Shown one piece after another: positions 1 to 6,638 of a DNA stretch of 22,593 bases. This DNA is from Comamonadaceae bacterium (GTDB taxonomy: Bacteria; Pseudomonadota; Gammaproteobacteria; Burkholderiales; Burkholderiaceae_C). The DNA is taken from the NCBI GenBank assembly GCA_947458415.1, contig CANGZG010000013.1:1-22593 (forward strand), given 5' to 3'. Position 1 is the first letter of the stretch. Each line of letters begins with the position of its first letter. The notes below the pieces were generated by a model. The model was given only the letters and a program-made list of their open reading frames with translations, was not told the DNA's origin and searched no databases. A program made the position numbers and the translations under genes.

Positions 1-359
1 GCAAACACGCCGTCACGAATGAAGCACACATCGCCAATCTTGACTTCTTCGCCCGCGAGTTTTTTCTTGGAAGAGGTTTCGATGATGGTGGGACACGCCT
101 TGCCACCGAACAGCAAACTGGTGGTGTCGCTCTTGGGGTCGCAACCAATGAGCAGCACTTTTTTGCCTTGTTGCGCCATCATGTAACTGAGGTTGGCCAG
201 CGTGAAGCTTTTGCCAATGCCGCCTTTGCCATAAATGGCAATGACTTGGGTTTCTTTGGTGACTTCACCGCTGTGCACCGGGTCAGGCTCTTGGAAAGCC
301 TCTTGGCGCAGGCGATCGACAAATTGAACAGGCTTTTCGTTGCTTTGTGGGTCGCTCAT
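1..359 (-). CDS. bchX: Chlorophyllide a reductase iron protein subunit X, N-terminal part (runs off the window)
   Basis: The visible 119 residues are the N-terminus of BchX, the ATP-dependent iron-sulfur reductase that passes electrons to the BchYZ catalytic component during bacteriochlorophyll a synthesis. About 37 residues of leader precede the P-loop GKGGIGKS. The region LLIGCDPKSDTTSLLFGG and the following ACPTIIETSSKKK stretch are BchX-like. NifH and BchL, the two close paralogues, have different residues after the DPK motif. The cysteines that hold the 4Fe-4S cluster lie beyond the window. The ATG at 359 has GGAGAG just upstream on the minus strand (complement of 362-367). It lies 118 bp downstream of crtF on the same strand and has its own promoter region. 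In Rhodobacter the gene at this place is bchC, followed by bchX; bchC is absent here. Confidence 0.93.
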   Translation of the reverse strand, partial: MSDPQSNEKPVQFVDRLRQEAFQEPDPVHSGEVTKETQVIAIYGKGGIGKSFTLANLSYMMAQQGKKVLLIGCDPKSDTTSLLFGGKACPTIIETSSKKKLAGEEVKIGDVCFIRDGVF

Positions 360-403
360 CGGTCTCTCCATTTACCAACCGTCGATGAAAATTCATCCGT
401 CTA

Positions 404-450
404 GATTGTATTTTTGGGTTTACATGGGCTTGTGTCAACCCAAATTGACG
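404..450 (-). promoter_or_regulatory. bchX promoter with paired PpsR/CrtJ-type operators
   Basis: A perfect TGT-N12-ACA palindrome lies at 407-424. A near copy, TGT-N12-ACG, lies at 433-450, separated by exactly 8 bp (425-432). TGT-N12-ACA in pairs 8 bp apart is the known binding arrangement of CrtJ/PpsR, the redox- and light-responsive repressor of photosynthesis genes. Read on the minus strand, TTGACA (438 to 433) is a -35 candidate inside the outer operator. AAAAAT (415 to 410, 17 bp spacing) or TACAAT (410 to 405) are -10 candidates inside the inner one. Repressor binding would therefore cover both promoter boxes. The rest of the 360-477 gap shows nothing else clear. Confidence 0.7.
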
Positions 451-477
451 TTTTATCCGTCATGCTAGGGTAATTAC

Positions 478-1638
478 TTACCTTTTTTGCCCCAACAGCA
501 TCCGGGTGTGCAGCGGCATCGGATTGGCAATCGGTTCGACCGACTCAAACCCGGCTTCCAGCATGAGGCCACGCAATTCAGCCGGGGTGCGCAGCCTGCC
601 GCTGCCCATGGCCAGCAAATAAAAGTGGAAATAGGCGTCCCCCACCGGCGCCTCACCGGCCGGCTGGGCCATTGGTTCGGCCAGCAGCAAACGCCCGCCG
701 CTGGGCAGGGTCTGGTAAATCTTCAACAGCAAAGCCTTGACAACCGCGTCCGGGTGGTCGTGCGCCACCCGCACCAAGGTGACCAGGTCTGCGCCCGAGG
801 GCAAGGCGTTGCTGATGAAACTGCCGCCATGCACGGTGACCCGTTCTGACACCCCCGCTTGCAGCATGCGCTCAGCGGCCAAGGCCGCCACAGGAGGCAA
901 ATCCATGAGATGCAAATGCAAACGGGGCACGTGCTGCGCCAACGCCAGCACCCAGCCCCCTTTGCCGCCGCCAATGTCCAGCACTTGTTGGTGCCCTGAA
1001 AAATCGTAGGCGGCGAGCAATTCCTCGATGACGAAGCGTTGCGAAGCCGACATCAGTTCCGAGTAGCGTGCGACCTTCTCTGCCTCCCAGCCATGCGGGT
1101 TGTCGCCATTCATGTAAGGCCAATAAGCTTGCATGTGTGGTTGGATTTCATCGCGCAACAAAGCCAAAGGGTCGCGCATGTCGTCGAACAACACGGCGTT
1201 GTGCTCGATCATCAAGCGCAAGCCTGGGTCAGCGGCAACCGGCGCGCCCAAGGCGCCCAAACCATAGCTGTCGGCACCGCGCTGTTCAATCAAGCGCAAA
1301 GCAATGGCTGATTGCAATAAGCGCTGCATGGCTGCCGTGGACATGCGGCAATGTTGCGCGAGCTGCGACAACGAGCGCGGTTGCTCACGCAGCCACTCGA
1401 ACACTTGCAAACGCACACAGGCCAACAACACTTGCGAGTGCACAAACCCGGCCATCACTTGGAACAATTGCGCGGCACGGCGGCGGGTGATCCAACGGGT
1501 CAACGGGTTGCTGATGGCCCAGCGGTAAAACCTGGGTGACGTCATCCACCGGTCTGTGCGCTGGTCCCATTGCTGACGCCAACCGGGGCGCTCTGGGTTG
1601 CCAGAGGCCTGTGTTTTGGCCAGGTCAAGGCTTTTCAT
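478..1638 (-). CDS. crtF: Demethylspheroidene (hydroxyneurosporene) O-methyltransferase
   Basis: This 386-residue protein is a SAM-dependent O-methyltransferase of the plant caffeate-OMT fold, the family of CrtF. CrtF methylates the 1-hydroxyl of carotenoids in the spheroidene/spirilloxanthin pathway. An N-terminal helical, winged-helix dimerisation region (about 50-130) has the usual VFEWLREQPRSLSQLA pattern. SAM motif I, DIGGGKG, is at 221-227, a methyl-acceptor-side HDH is at 293-295 (catalytic histidine position), and LPSGGRLLLAEPM is at 311-323. It starts 12 nt after the crtE stop and is surely cotranscribed with it. The Shine-Dalgarno is weak, suggesting translational coupling. Carotenoid gene neighbours make CrtF far more likely than a generic methyltransferase. 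Confidence 0.9.
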   Translation of the reverse strand: MKSLDLAKTQASGNPERPGWRQQWDQRTDRWMTSPRFYRWAISNPLTRWITRRRAAQLFQVMAGFVHSQVLLACVRLQVFEWLREQPRSLSQLAQHCRMSTAAMQRLLQSAIALRLIEQRGADSYGLGALGAPVAADPGLRLMIEHNAVLFDDMRDPLALLRDEIQPHMQAYWPYMNGDNPHGWEAEKVARYSELMSASQRFVIEELLAAYDFSGHQQVLDIGGGKGGWVLALAQHVPRLHLHLMDLPPVAALAAERMLQAGVSERVTVHGGSFISNALPSGADLVTLVRVAHDHPDAVVKALLLKIYQTLPSGGRLLLAEPMAQPAGEAPVGDAYFHFYLLAMGSGRLRTPAELRGLMLEAGFESVEPIANPMPLHTRMLLGQKR

Positions 1639-1650
1639 CGCAAGCCAGGG

Positions 1651-2556
1651 TCAGGCGCTGACCCGCCCAGGTGCGCTGACCTTTTGGCGAGAAATCAATT
1701 CACAGGCGTCGGGCGGCACCAAGCGCTCGGATTCACTCAACACCAATTGCCGCATGGCGGCGCGGCTTTCGCATGCGGGAACCGAGTCCACGGCGGTTTG
1801 CATCAGTGCATTGAAATAGTCCAAGGCACCGACCAAGCCCAAATCGGCGGCGGCGCTCGGGCGGCCGTGGTGGGCATCTTGACCAGCGGGTTTGCCGAGT
1901 TGATCGGCTTGCATCATCACGTCCCGAATGTCGTCAGCCACTTGGTAGGCCTCGCCCAAGGTTTCACCCAGTTTGCGCCATGGCGCAGGATCCACACCGG
2001 CGGCCAATGCGCCTGCGCAGGTGGCAGCCACAAACAAAGCCCCGGTTTTGGCGCGCTGGTATTGACCGAGTTCCACACGGGATTCGCATTCCCACGCTTG
2101 GCCAGCCACGATGCCATCGGGTGCGCCCACGCCATCGCTGATGACGCTGAGCAATTGCACGGTTCGCATGGGGTGCAGGCGACCACTGTGGGCCAGCGTT
2201 TGGTAAGCCATGATGATCAAAGCATCACCCGTCAACAGCGCCAGCGGTTCGCCAAATTGTTTGTGCACGGTGATGCGCCCCCGACGCAGATCCGCGTCGT
2301 CAAAGCACGGCATGTCATCGTGAACCAAGGAGGCGCAGTGCAACAGTTCGATTGCCACTGCGGCGGCATCGGTCAAGCCGCTGTCATCTTCGCCACAGGC
2401 TTTGGCCACCGCCATGCATAACTGCGGACGAATGCGCGCACCCCCAGGAAACACCGCGTGCCGCATCGCTTCCATCAATCGAGGCGGGGCACTGCTGCTG
2501 AGGGTCCGGGAAAAGTGCTGCTCAAGCGCAGCTTCTATGCGGTTAATCAAACTCAT
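1651..2556 (-). CDS. crtE: Geranylgeranyl diphosphate synthase
   Basis: A polyprenyl synthase that condenses isopentenyl-PP with FPP to give GGPP, the precursor of carotenoids and of the phytyl tail of bacteriochlorophyll. Taking ATG at 2556, it has 301 residues. The first aspartate-rich motif DDMPCFDD is at 80-87, followed by LRRGR. GQAWE is at 152-156 and the second aspartate-rich motif DDIRD is at 208-212. An in-frame ATG at 2613 would add 19 residues, but the likely transcription start (about 2612, from the promoter at 2619-2646) lies at or past it. The 2556 start has a purine-rich AGGGGG just upstream. It leads the crtE-crtF unit. It is a paralogue of ispA 0.8 kb away, with a different spacing around the second motif. 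Confidence 0.9.
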   Translation of the reverse strand: MSLINRIEAALEQHFSRTLSSSAPPRLMEAMRHAVFPGGARIRPQLCMAVAKACGEDDSGLTDAAAVAIELLHCASLVHDDMPCFDDADLRRGRITVHKQFGEPLALLTGDALIIMAYQTLAHSGRLHPMRTVQLLSVISDGVGAPDGIVAGQAWECESRVELGQYQRAKTGALFVAATCAGALAAGVDPAPWRKLGETLGEAYQVADDIRDVMMQADQLGKPAGQDAHHGRPSAAADLGLVGALDYFNALMQTAVDSVPACESRAAMRQLVLSESERLVPPDACELISRQKVSAPGRVSA

Positions 2557-2614
2557 GGGACCCCCTGATGGGGTGGCAACCGCCGCACCGACGATTCGGA
2601 GCGACATCCACAAG

Positions 2615-2658
2615 TGTCAATTTAACATGACACTATGGTTTGTCAATCAGATAAATCG
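2615..2658 (-). promoter_or_regulatory. crtE promoter with PpsR/CrtJ-type operator and spaced half-site
   Basis: A perfect TGT-N12-ACA palindrome lies at 2615-2632, extended to TGTCA-N8-TGACA. Eight bases further (2641-2658) a second copy keeps the TGTCAA half, but its other half is degenerate (TCG). This is the same geometry as upstream of bchX. On the minus strand TTGACA (2646 to 2641) is a -35 candidate, and TAAATT (2624 to 2619, 16 bp spacing) is a -10 candidate inside the palindrome. The predicted transcript start is about 2612, giving a leader of about 55 nt to the crtE ATG at 2556. The half-site ends 5 bp from the nnrU stop. Confidence 0.7.
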
Positions 2659-2663
2659 AGCCT

Positions 2664-3260
2664 TTACCGACCCAAGGGGCTGACCGCAAACAGCCATTTG
2701 TGCCCGCCAAACAACAAAAACGCCCAGACCGCGCCCCCAACGCTCACCACCAGCACGGTGTTGAAGGTGTTCACCGGCGGGGTTAGAACGTCGGGCGCGT
2801 CCAGCGCCGCCAGTCGGTCACGCTGTCTGGCTGCACGAAAATTGAGCACCGCCCAGACCAAAAAAGCGCCAAACAACACCACATCGGCCAGTTTGCCGTT
2901 GGACAACAAATGCGCGAGTGCCCAGACCTTGACCGACAACACCATGGGATGGCGCAACTTGGCTTTGATCGCGTTGTGCGGCACTTGGGACGCCACCAGC
3001 AACACCAACGCCAACAGCATCAGCAATGCCGCCAAGTGGCGCATGCCCACTGGTGGCACCCACAGCCAGGGACTGTCCCAACGAATTTGGCTAAAGCCAT
3101 AGACCATGAGCACAAAGCCGGTCAACGAGGCCACGCTGTAAATGCCTTTGTATAACTTCTCGCCCCACTGGGCCAATTTCTCGGTGCGCCAACGGTCGGC
3201 AAACACGCGCACCGAATGGCTGCCCAAAAACAACACCAATCCCAAAATAAACAATGCCAT
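2664..3260 (-). CDS. NnrU family integral membrane protein
   Basis: A 198-residue hydrophobic protein with about five or six membrane segments, of the NnrU family (PF07298). NnrU was first seen near denitrification genes and its function in bacteria is unsettled. The plant relative Z-ISO is a heme-dependent 15-cis-zeta-carotene isomerase. Conserved-looking histidines lie at 15 (GSHSVRVFADRWR), 75 (GMRHLAALLM), 95 (VPHN), 104 (LRHP) and 117 (ALAHLLSNG); histidines bind heme in Z-ISO. The ATG at 3260 is preceded by a strong AAGGAGA on the minus strand. The gene lies 59 bp after ispA and about 100 bp before crtE, all on one strand. In many Burkholderiales dxs follows ispA at this place. A carotenoid role is inference from position only. 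Confidence 0.82.
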   Translation of the reverse strand: MALFILGLVLFLGSHSVRVFADRWRTEKLAQWGEKLYKGIYSVASLTGFVLMVYGFSQIRWDSPWLWVPPVGMRHLAALLMLLALVLLVASQVPHNAIKAKLRHPMVLSVKVWALAHLLSNGKLADVVLFGAFLVWAVLNFRAARQRDRLAALDAPDVLTPPVNTFNTVLVVSVGGAVWAFLLFGGHKWLFAVSPLGR

Positions 3261-3289
3261 GCTGGTCTCCTTGTGAGCTGCCGGTGGGT

Positions 3290-3305
3290 GCGGCCCGCGG
3301 GCCGC
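3290..3305. repeat. 16-bp perfect GC palindrome between ispA and nnrU
   Basis: GCGGCCCGCGGGCCGC is its own reverse complement. It sits in the 59-bp gap between the ispA stop and the nnrU start. As RNA it would fold into a 6-bp GC stem with a 4-base loop. There is no T-run on either side, so it is a poor intrinsic terminator. It could be an RNA-processing stem or a protein site. Confidence 0.5.
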
Positions 3306-3319
3306 GAATGCGAATCAGG

Positions 3320-4228
3320 TCAGTGCTTGCGTTGCAACACCCAGTCTGCCAGCGATTGCAAAACCTGTGTGTCTGCAAGGCTGCTGTGCGCGAGTGCTTG
3401 CTGTGCCTGCGCGGCCAAGCGTGCCGCCTCTTGCTGAGCCCCTGACAGCCCCAACAAAGACACATAAGTGGGCTTGTGGTTGTCAGCGTCTTTGCCTGCC
3501 GTTTTGCCCAACACCGCGGTGTCGGCGGTGACATCCAAAATGTCGTCAACCACTTGAAACGCCACGCCCAAGGCCTGCCCATAAGACAACAAGGCTTGTG
3601 ACGCTTGCGCCGACGCTTGCGCGGCCACGGCCCCCATCATGACGCTGGTTTCGAGCAAGGCCCCGGTTTTGCAACGGTGCATGCGACGCAGTTGTTCCAG
3701 CGTCAACTGCTCGCCCACACTGGCCAAGTCAATCGCTTGTCCGCCAGCCATGCCCGCATGGCCTGCACCTCTGGCCAACAAACCACACAAACCCGCTTGC
3801 ACCGCCGCAGGGATGTCTGAGTGTGTGGGGGTGAGCAATTCAAACGCCAAAGTTTGCAACGCATCGCCCGCCAACAACGCACCGGCTTCGCCGTAGGCCA
3901 CGTGCACCGTGGGTTTGCCGCGCCGAAGCACATCGTTGTCCATGCAAGGCATGTCGTCATGCACCAACGAGTAAGCGTGTATCAACTCAATGGCACAAGC
4001 CGCGCGCAAACCGGCTTCGTTCATCCAAGCAGCAGGCTGTGGTGGGGCGCAGGCCCGCACACTGGCCAACACCAACAAAGGGCGCAGTCGCTTGCCCCCA
4101 TCGAGCACGGCATAGCGCATGGCTTGCCCTAAATCTGCGGGCGCGTCTGGCGGAACCCATTGTTCCAATGCCTGCTCAACATTCAACAATTGCGCTGCAG
4201 TCCATGCTTGCAAATCAAAGCCACTCAT
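3320..4228 (-). CDS. ispA: Farnesyl diphosphate synthase
   Basis: A 302-residue short-chain prenyl synthase, close to the 299 residues of E. coli IspA. It joins isopentenyl-PP to dimethylallyl-PP and geranyl-PP to make FPP. GGKRLRP is at 44-50, the first aspartate-rich motif DDMPCMDND at 91-99, GGQAIDL at 162-168, RCKTGALL near 185-192, and the second aspartate-rich motif DDILD at 228-232. Its ATG overlaps the xseB stop (ATGA, 4225-4228), the standard xseB-ispA arrangement in proteobacteria. The usual next gene, dxs, is missing and the photosynthesis cluster follows. The product feeds CrtE nearby as well as quinones and undecaprenyl-PP. Confidence 0.95.
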   Translation of the reverse strand: MSGFDLQAWTAAQLLNVEQALEQWVPPDAPADLGQAMRYAVLDGGKRLRPLLVLASVRACAPPQPAAWMNEAGLRAACAIELIHAYSLVHDDMPCMDNDVLRRGKPTVHVAYGEAGALLAGDALQTLAFELLTPTHSDIPAAVQAGLCGLLARGAGHAGMAGGQAIDLASVGEQLTLEQLRRMHRCKTGALLETSVMMGAVAAQASAQASQALLSYGQALGVAFQVVDDILDVTADTAVLGKTAGKDADNHKPTYVSLLGLSGAQQEAARLAAQAQQALAHSSLADTQVLQSLADWVLQRKH

Positions 4229-4485
4229 TCCGCGCTGCCCGACCAGTTTTTCAAGGTGCCCGCTTCAAGCACTTGAATTTGACCTTCCACCGCTTGCAAC
4301 TGCGCGCGGCAGTGCGACAGCAAAAACGCACCGCGCTGGTAGGAATGCAACATGTCAGCGAGCGGCATTTGGCCTGACTCCATGCGTGCCACCAATTGCT
4401 CGAGTTCTTGCACGGCCGCTTCGTAGCTGGCGGGTGGGGCTTGGGTGGAGTGCTCGGTGAGGGGCGATTTGGCGGCCTTGGTCAT
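4225..4485 (-). CDS. xseB: Exodeoxyribonuclease VII small subunit
   Basis: An 86-residue protein with the XseB core YEAAVQELEQLVARMESGQMPL followed by a helical YQRGAFLLSHCRAQL region, a two-helix coiled hairpin. It binds the large subunit XseA to form exonuclease VII, which degrades single-stranded DNA from either end. The N-terminal 18 residues are a polar, proline-containing tail. It is the first gene of the minus-strand xseB-ispA-nnrU run, with the stop overlapping the ispA start. Expression likely begins from the TACAATC box at 4518 to 4512. Confidence 0.93.
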   Translation of the reverse strand: MTKAAKSPLTEHSTQAPPASYEAAVQELEQLVARMESGQMPLADMLHSYQRGAFLLSHCRAQLQAVEGQIQVLEAGTLKNWSGSAE

Positions 4486-4511
4486 GGTGTCTCAAGTGGC
4501 TGATTTCACGG

Positions 4512-4545
4512 GATTGTAGGAGGCGACAGGGACACGGCTACAATC
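4512..4545. promoter_or_regulatory. Symmetric divergent promoter (xseB / Rieske operon)
   Basis: GATTGTAG (4512-4519) and CTACAATC (4538-4545) form a perfect 8-bp inverted repeat around an 18-bp centre. Each arm reads TACAAT outward as a -10 box: plus strand 4539-4544 toward the Rieske gene, minus strand 4518 to 4513 toward xseB. The opposite arm supplies a weak TTGTAG -35 at 19 bp spacing. Predicted starts are near 4551 (plus) and 4506 (minus). The two polymerases would compete for the same 34 bp. Confidence 0.55.
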
Positions 4546-4554
4546 CGCTTCCGT

Positions 4555-4576
4555 CTGGCCAGGGGCCAGTTTTTTT
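4555..4576 (+). terminator. Terminator-like hairpin in the leader of the Rieske operon
   Basis: CTGGCC (4555-4560), loop AGG, GGCCAG (4564-4569), then seven T residues (4570-4576). No plus-strand gene upstream needs terminating, since xseB runs the other way. The hairpin lies just downstream of the predicted start at about 4551. It may be an attenuator or a 5'-end stabilising stem. A second short hairpin, CTCCC/GGGAG (4582-4595), follows before the ATG at 4616. Confidence 0.5.
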
Positions 4577-4615
4577 GTCATCTCCCTGTGGGGAGTCTTT
4601 AGGTCAGGGCGTTCC

Positions 4616-5740
4616 ATGTCTGATTTAAGTCTTCAACTGCAGCAGGCCAGCGGCCAACTCCCAGTTACAAGCTATTTTGATGAGGCGCTTTACCAGCGCG
4701 AATTGCAAACATTGTTCAAGCGAGGACCACGCTATGTGGGCCATGCCTTGTCAGTGCCCGAGGTCGGTGACTATTTCGCCTTGCCCCAGGAAAACGAGGG
4801 ACGCGCACTGGTGCGTACCGCGCAAGGCATCCAACTCATCTCCAATGTGTGCCGCCACCGCCAAGCGGTGATGCTCAAAGGGCGCGGCAATTTGAACGAC
4901 CCCGCCAAGGCGATGGGTGGCAATTTGGTCTGCCCTTTGCATCGCTGGACTTATTCACCGCAAGGCGTGTTGTTGGGCGCGCCCCATTTTCAACAAGACC
5001 CGTGCTTGAATTTGGACAACTACCCGTTACAAGAATGGAATGGCATGTTGTTCGAAGCCAATGGTCGCGATGTGGCGGCGGACATGGCGCAACTCGGGCC
5101 GCGCCAGCAACTCGACTTCAGTGGCTACGCGCTGGACCATGTCGAAATGCATGAATGCCATTACAACTGGAAAACCTTCATCGAGGTCTACCTTGAGGAC
5201 TACCACGTGGGGCCGTTCCACCCAGGGTTGGGCAACTTTGTCACTTGCGACGATTTGCAGTGGGAACTCAAGAGTGAATATTCTGTGCAAACGGTTGGCG
5301 TGGCCAACCGCTTAGGCAAAGCCGGCAGCCCGGTGTATGAGCGTTGGCACCAAGCGGTGCTCAATTACACCCAAGGTGAGCCACCGGCGCATGGCGCCAT
5401 TTGGCTGACCTACTACCCCAACATCATGGTTGAGTGGTACCCGCATGTGCTGACCGTGTCCACGTTGCATCCCATGGGGCCCACCAAAACCATGAACATC
5501 GTCGAGTTCTTCTACCCGGAAGACATTGTGGCGTTTGAACGTGATTTTGTTGAAGCGCAACGCTCGGCATACATGGAAACTTGTGTGGAAGACGATGAGA
5601 TTGCCGAGCGCATGGACCAAGGCCGTCTGGCCTTGATGCAACGCGGCGACAACCAAGTGGGGCCTTACCAAAGCCCCATGGAAGACGGCATGCAGCATTT
5701 CCATGAGTGGTACCACAGACGCATGTCGGCCACACCTTAA
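4616..5740 (+). CDS. Rieske non-heme iron oxygenase alpha subunit, substrate unknown
   Basis: A 374-residue ring-hydroxylating-type oxygenase. The N-terminal Rieske 2Fe-2S domain has ligands C79-x-H81 and C106-x2-H109. The catalytic domain carries the iron-binding pattern D195-x-H197-x4-H202 (LEDYHVGPFHPG), with N184 nearby. The gap between the two Rieske ligand pairs is 24 residues, longer than the usual 16-17, because of a loop rich in N, D, G and K. No ferredoxin, reductase or beta subunit is nearby, so electrons must come from elsewhere. It starts an operon: its TAA overlaps the ATG of the exporter (TAATG). Family members demethylate or hydroxylate aromatics, betaines and other substrates; the sequence does not reveal which. 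Confidence 0.88.
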   Translation: MSDLSLQLQQASGQLPVTSYFDEALYQRELQTLFKRGPRYVGHALSVPEVGDYFALPQENEGRALVRTAQGIQLISNVCRHRQAVMLKGRGNLNDPAKAMGGNLVCPLHRWTYSPQGVLLGAPHFQQDPCLNLDNYPLQEWNGMLFEANGRDVAADMAQLGPRQQLDFSGYALDHVEMHECHYNWKTFIEVYLEDYHVGPFHPGLGNFVTCDDLQWELKSEYSVQTVGVANRLGKAGSPVYERWHQAVLNYTQGEPPAHGAIWLTYYPNIMVEWYPHVLTVSTLHPMGPTKTMNIVEFFYPEDIVAFERDFVEAQRSAYMETCVEDDEIAERMDQGRLALMQRGDNQVGPYQSPMEDGMQHFHEWYHRRMSATP

Positions 5741-6636
5741 TGCAAGCCCTTTGGATGTTGCTGGCCTCTGCGTTTTTGGCCAGCATGGGGGTATGCGTCA
5801 AATTCGCATCGGCCTATTTCCACGCCAGTGAATTGGTGTTTTTTCGTGGCTTCATCAGTTTGGTGATGATGGCGACCTATGCCGCTTGGGCTGGCCAAAG
5901 TTTGCGCACACCCGTTCCCGCCATGCATTTTTGGCGCAACATCGTTGGTGTGACTTCCTTGGGTTTTTGGTTTTACGCATTGGGCAAATTGCCTTTGGCC
6001 ACCGCGATGACACTCAACTACATGAGCAGTGTGTGGATCGCGGCGTTCTTGGTGGGCGGCACGCTCATGGGCACGCTGGTGGGCACGGCCAACGATGCGC
6101 GCAAACAAGGCCCCTTGGTGCTGGCGGTGCTCAGTGGTTTTGTCGGTGTGGTGATGATGCTTCGCCCGACCATCGAACAAGACCAATGGTTTGCGGGCTT
6201 GGTCGGTTTGATGTCCGGGTTCATTTCTGCTTTTGCCTACATGCACGTGATGGCGTTGGGTCGTGCCGGTGAACCTGTCGCACGCATCGTGTTTTACTTT
6301 GCCTTGGGCACCACAGTGGCAGGCGCTTTGGGCATGGCTGTCACAGGCATGTCAACATGGGACTGGTCACACGCGGTTTGGTTGTTGCCCATCGGTGTGT
6401 TGGCGTCGCTGGGTCAAATGTGTTTGACCCGCGCGTATTCGCAAGGTGCCACCTTGGTGGTGGCCAATCTCCAATACTCGGGCATTGTGTTTGCCTGTTT
6501 GTACGGCTTGTTTTTGTTTGATGAACAATTGCCATGGATCGGCTGGATGGGGATGGGGCTGATCATGGCCAGCGGCATCGCGTCTACCGTGTTGCGCACC
6601 CGCGCCGTGCCCGATTCACCTGCTGAGGAACATTGA
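5740..6636 (+). CDS. DMT superfamily (EamA) transporter
   Basis: A 298-residue inner-membrane protein with about ten hydrophobic segments in two EamA repeats (about 1-135 and 145-290), typical of drug/metabolite exporters. The N-terminal repeat has the familiar FFRGFISLVMM and AMTLNYMSSVWIA patterns. The ATG at 5740 shares its A with the TAA of the Rieske gene, so translation is coupled. Upstream in-frame codons lie inside the Rieske gene and were not used. The substrate is unknown. The operon position suggests export or import of something related to the Rieske or sulfurtransferase reaction, which is inference only. Confidence 0.88.
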   Translation: MQALWMLLASAFLASMGVCVKFASAYFHASELVFFRGFISLVMMATYAAWAGQSLRTPVPAMHFWRNIVGVTSLGFWFYALGKLPLATAMTLNYMSSVWIAAFLVGGTLMGTLVGTANDARKQGPLVLAVLSGFVGVVMMLRPTIEQDQWFAGLVGLMSGFISAFAYMHVMALGRAGEPVARIVFYFALGTTVAGALGMAVTGMSTWDWSHAVWLLPIGVLASLGQMCLTRAYSQGATLVVANLQYSGIVFACLYGLFLFDEQLPWIGWMGMGLIMASGIASTVLRTRAVPDSPAEEH

Positions 6637-6638
6637 CC

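Noticed and set aside
1..359. NifH or BchL instead of BchX for the partial P-loop protein
   Set aside because: The residues after DPKSDTTSLLFGG and the long N-terminal leader fit BchX; NifH and BchL differ there, and crtE/crtF lie next to it.
395..461. ATCCGTC direct repeats (395-401 and 455-461) flanking the bchX operators as a separate regulatory element
   Set aside because: Two 7-bp copies 60 bp apart are weak evidence, and they match no regulator that I know.
1570..2421. Long open frame (283 codons) on the plus strand across crtE
   Set aside because: It lies opposite crtE and the start of crtF, its protein is rich in H, Q and G as expected for an antisense shadow, and it has no recognisable domain.
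2557..2613. Upstream ATG at 2613 as the crtE start
   Set aside because: The likely promoter places the transcript start at about 2612, and the extra residues do not resemble prenyl synthase N-termini.
6633..6638. TTG at 6633 as start of the sulfurtransferase
   Set aside because: The ribosome site GAGGAA is only 3 nt away, whereas the ATG at 6639 has normal 9-nt spacing.
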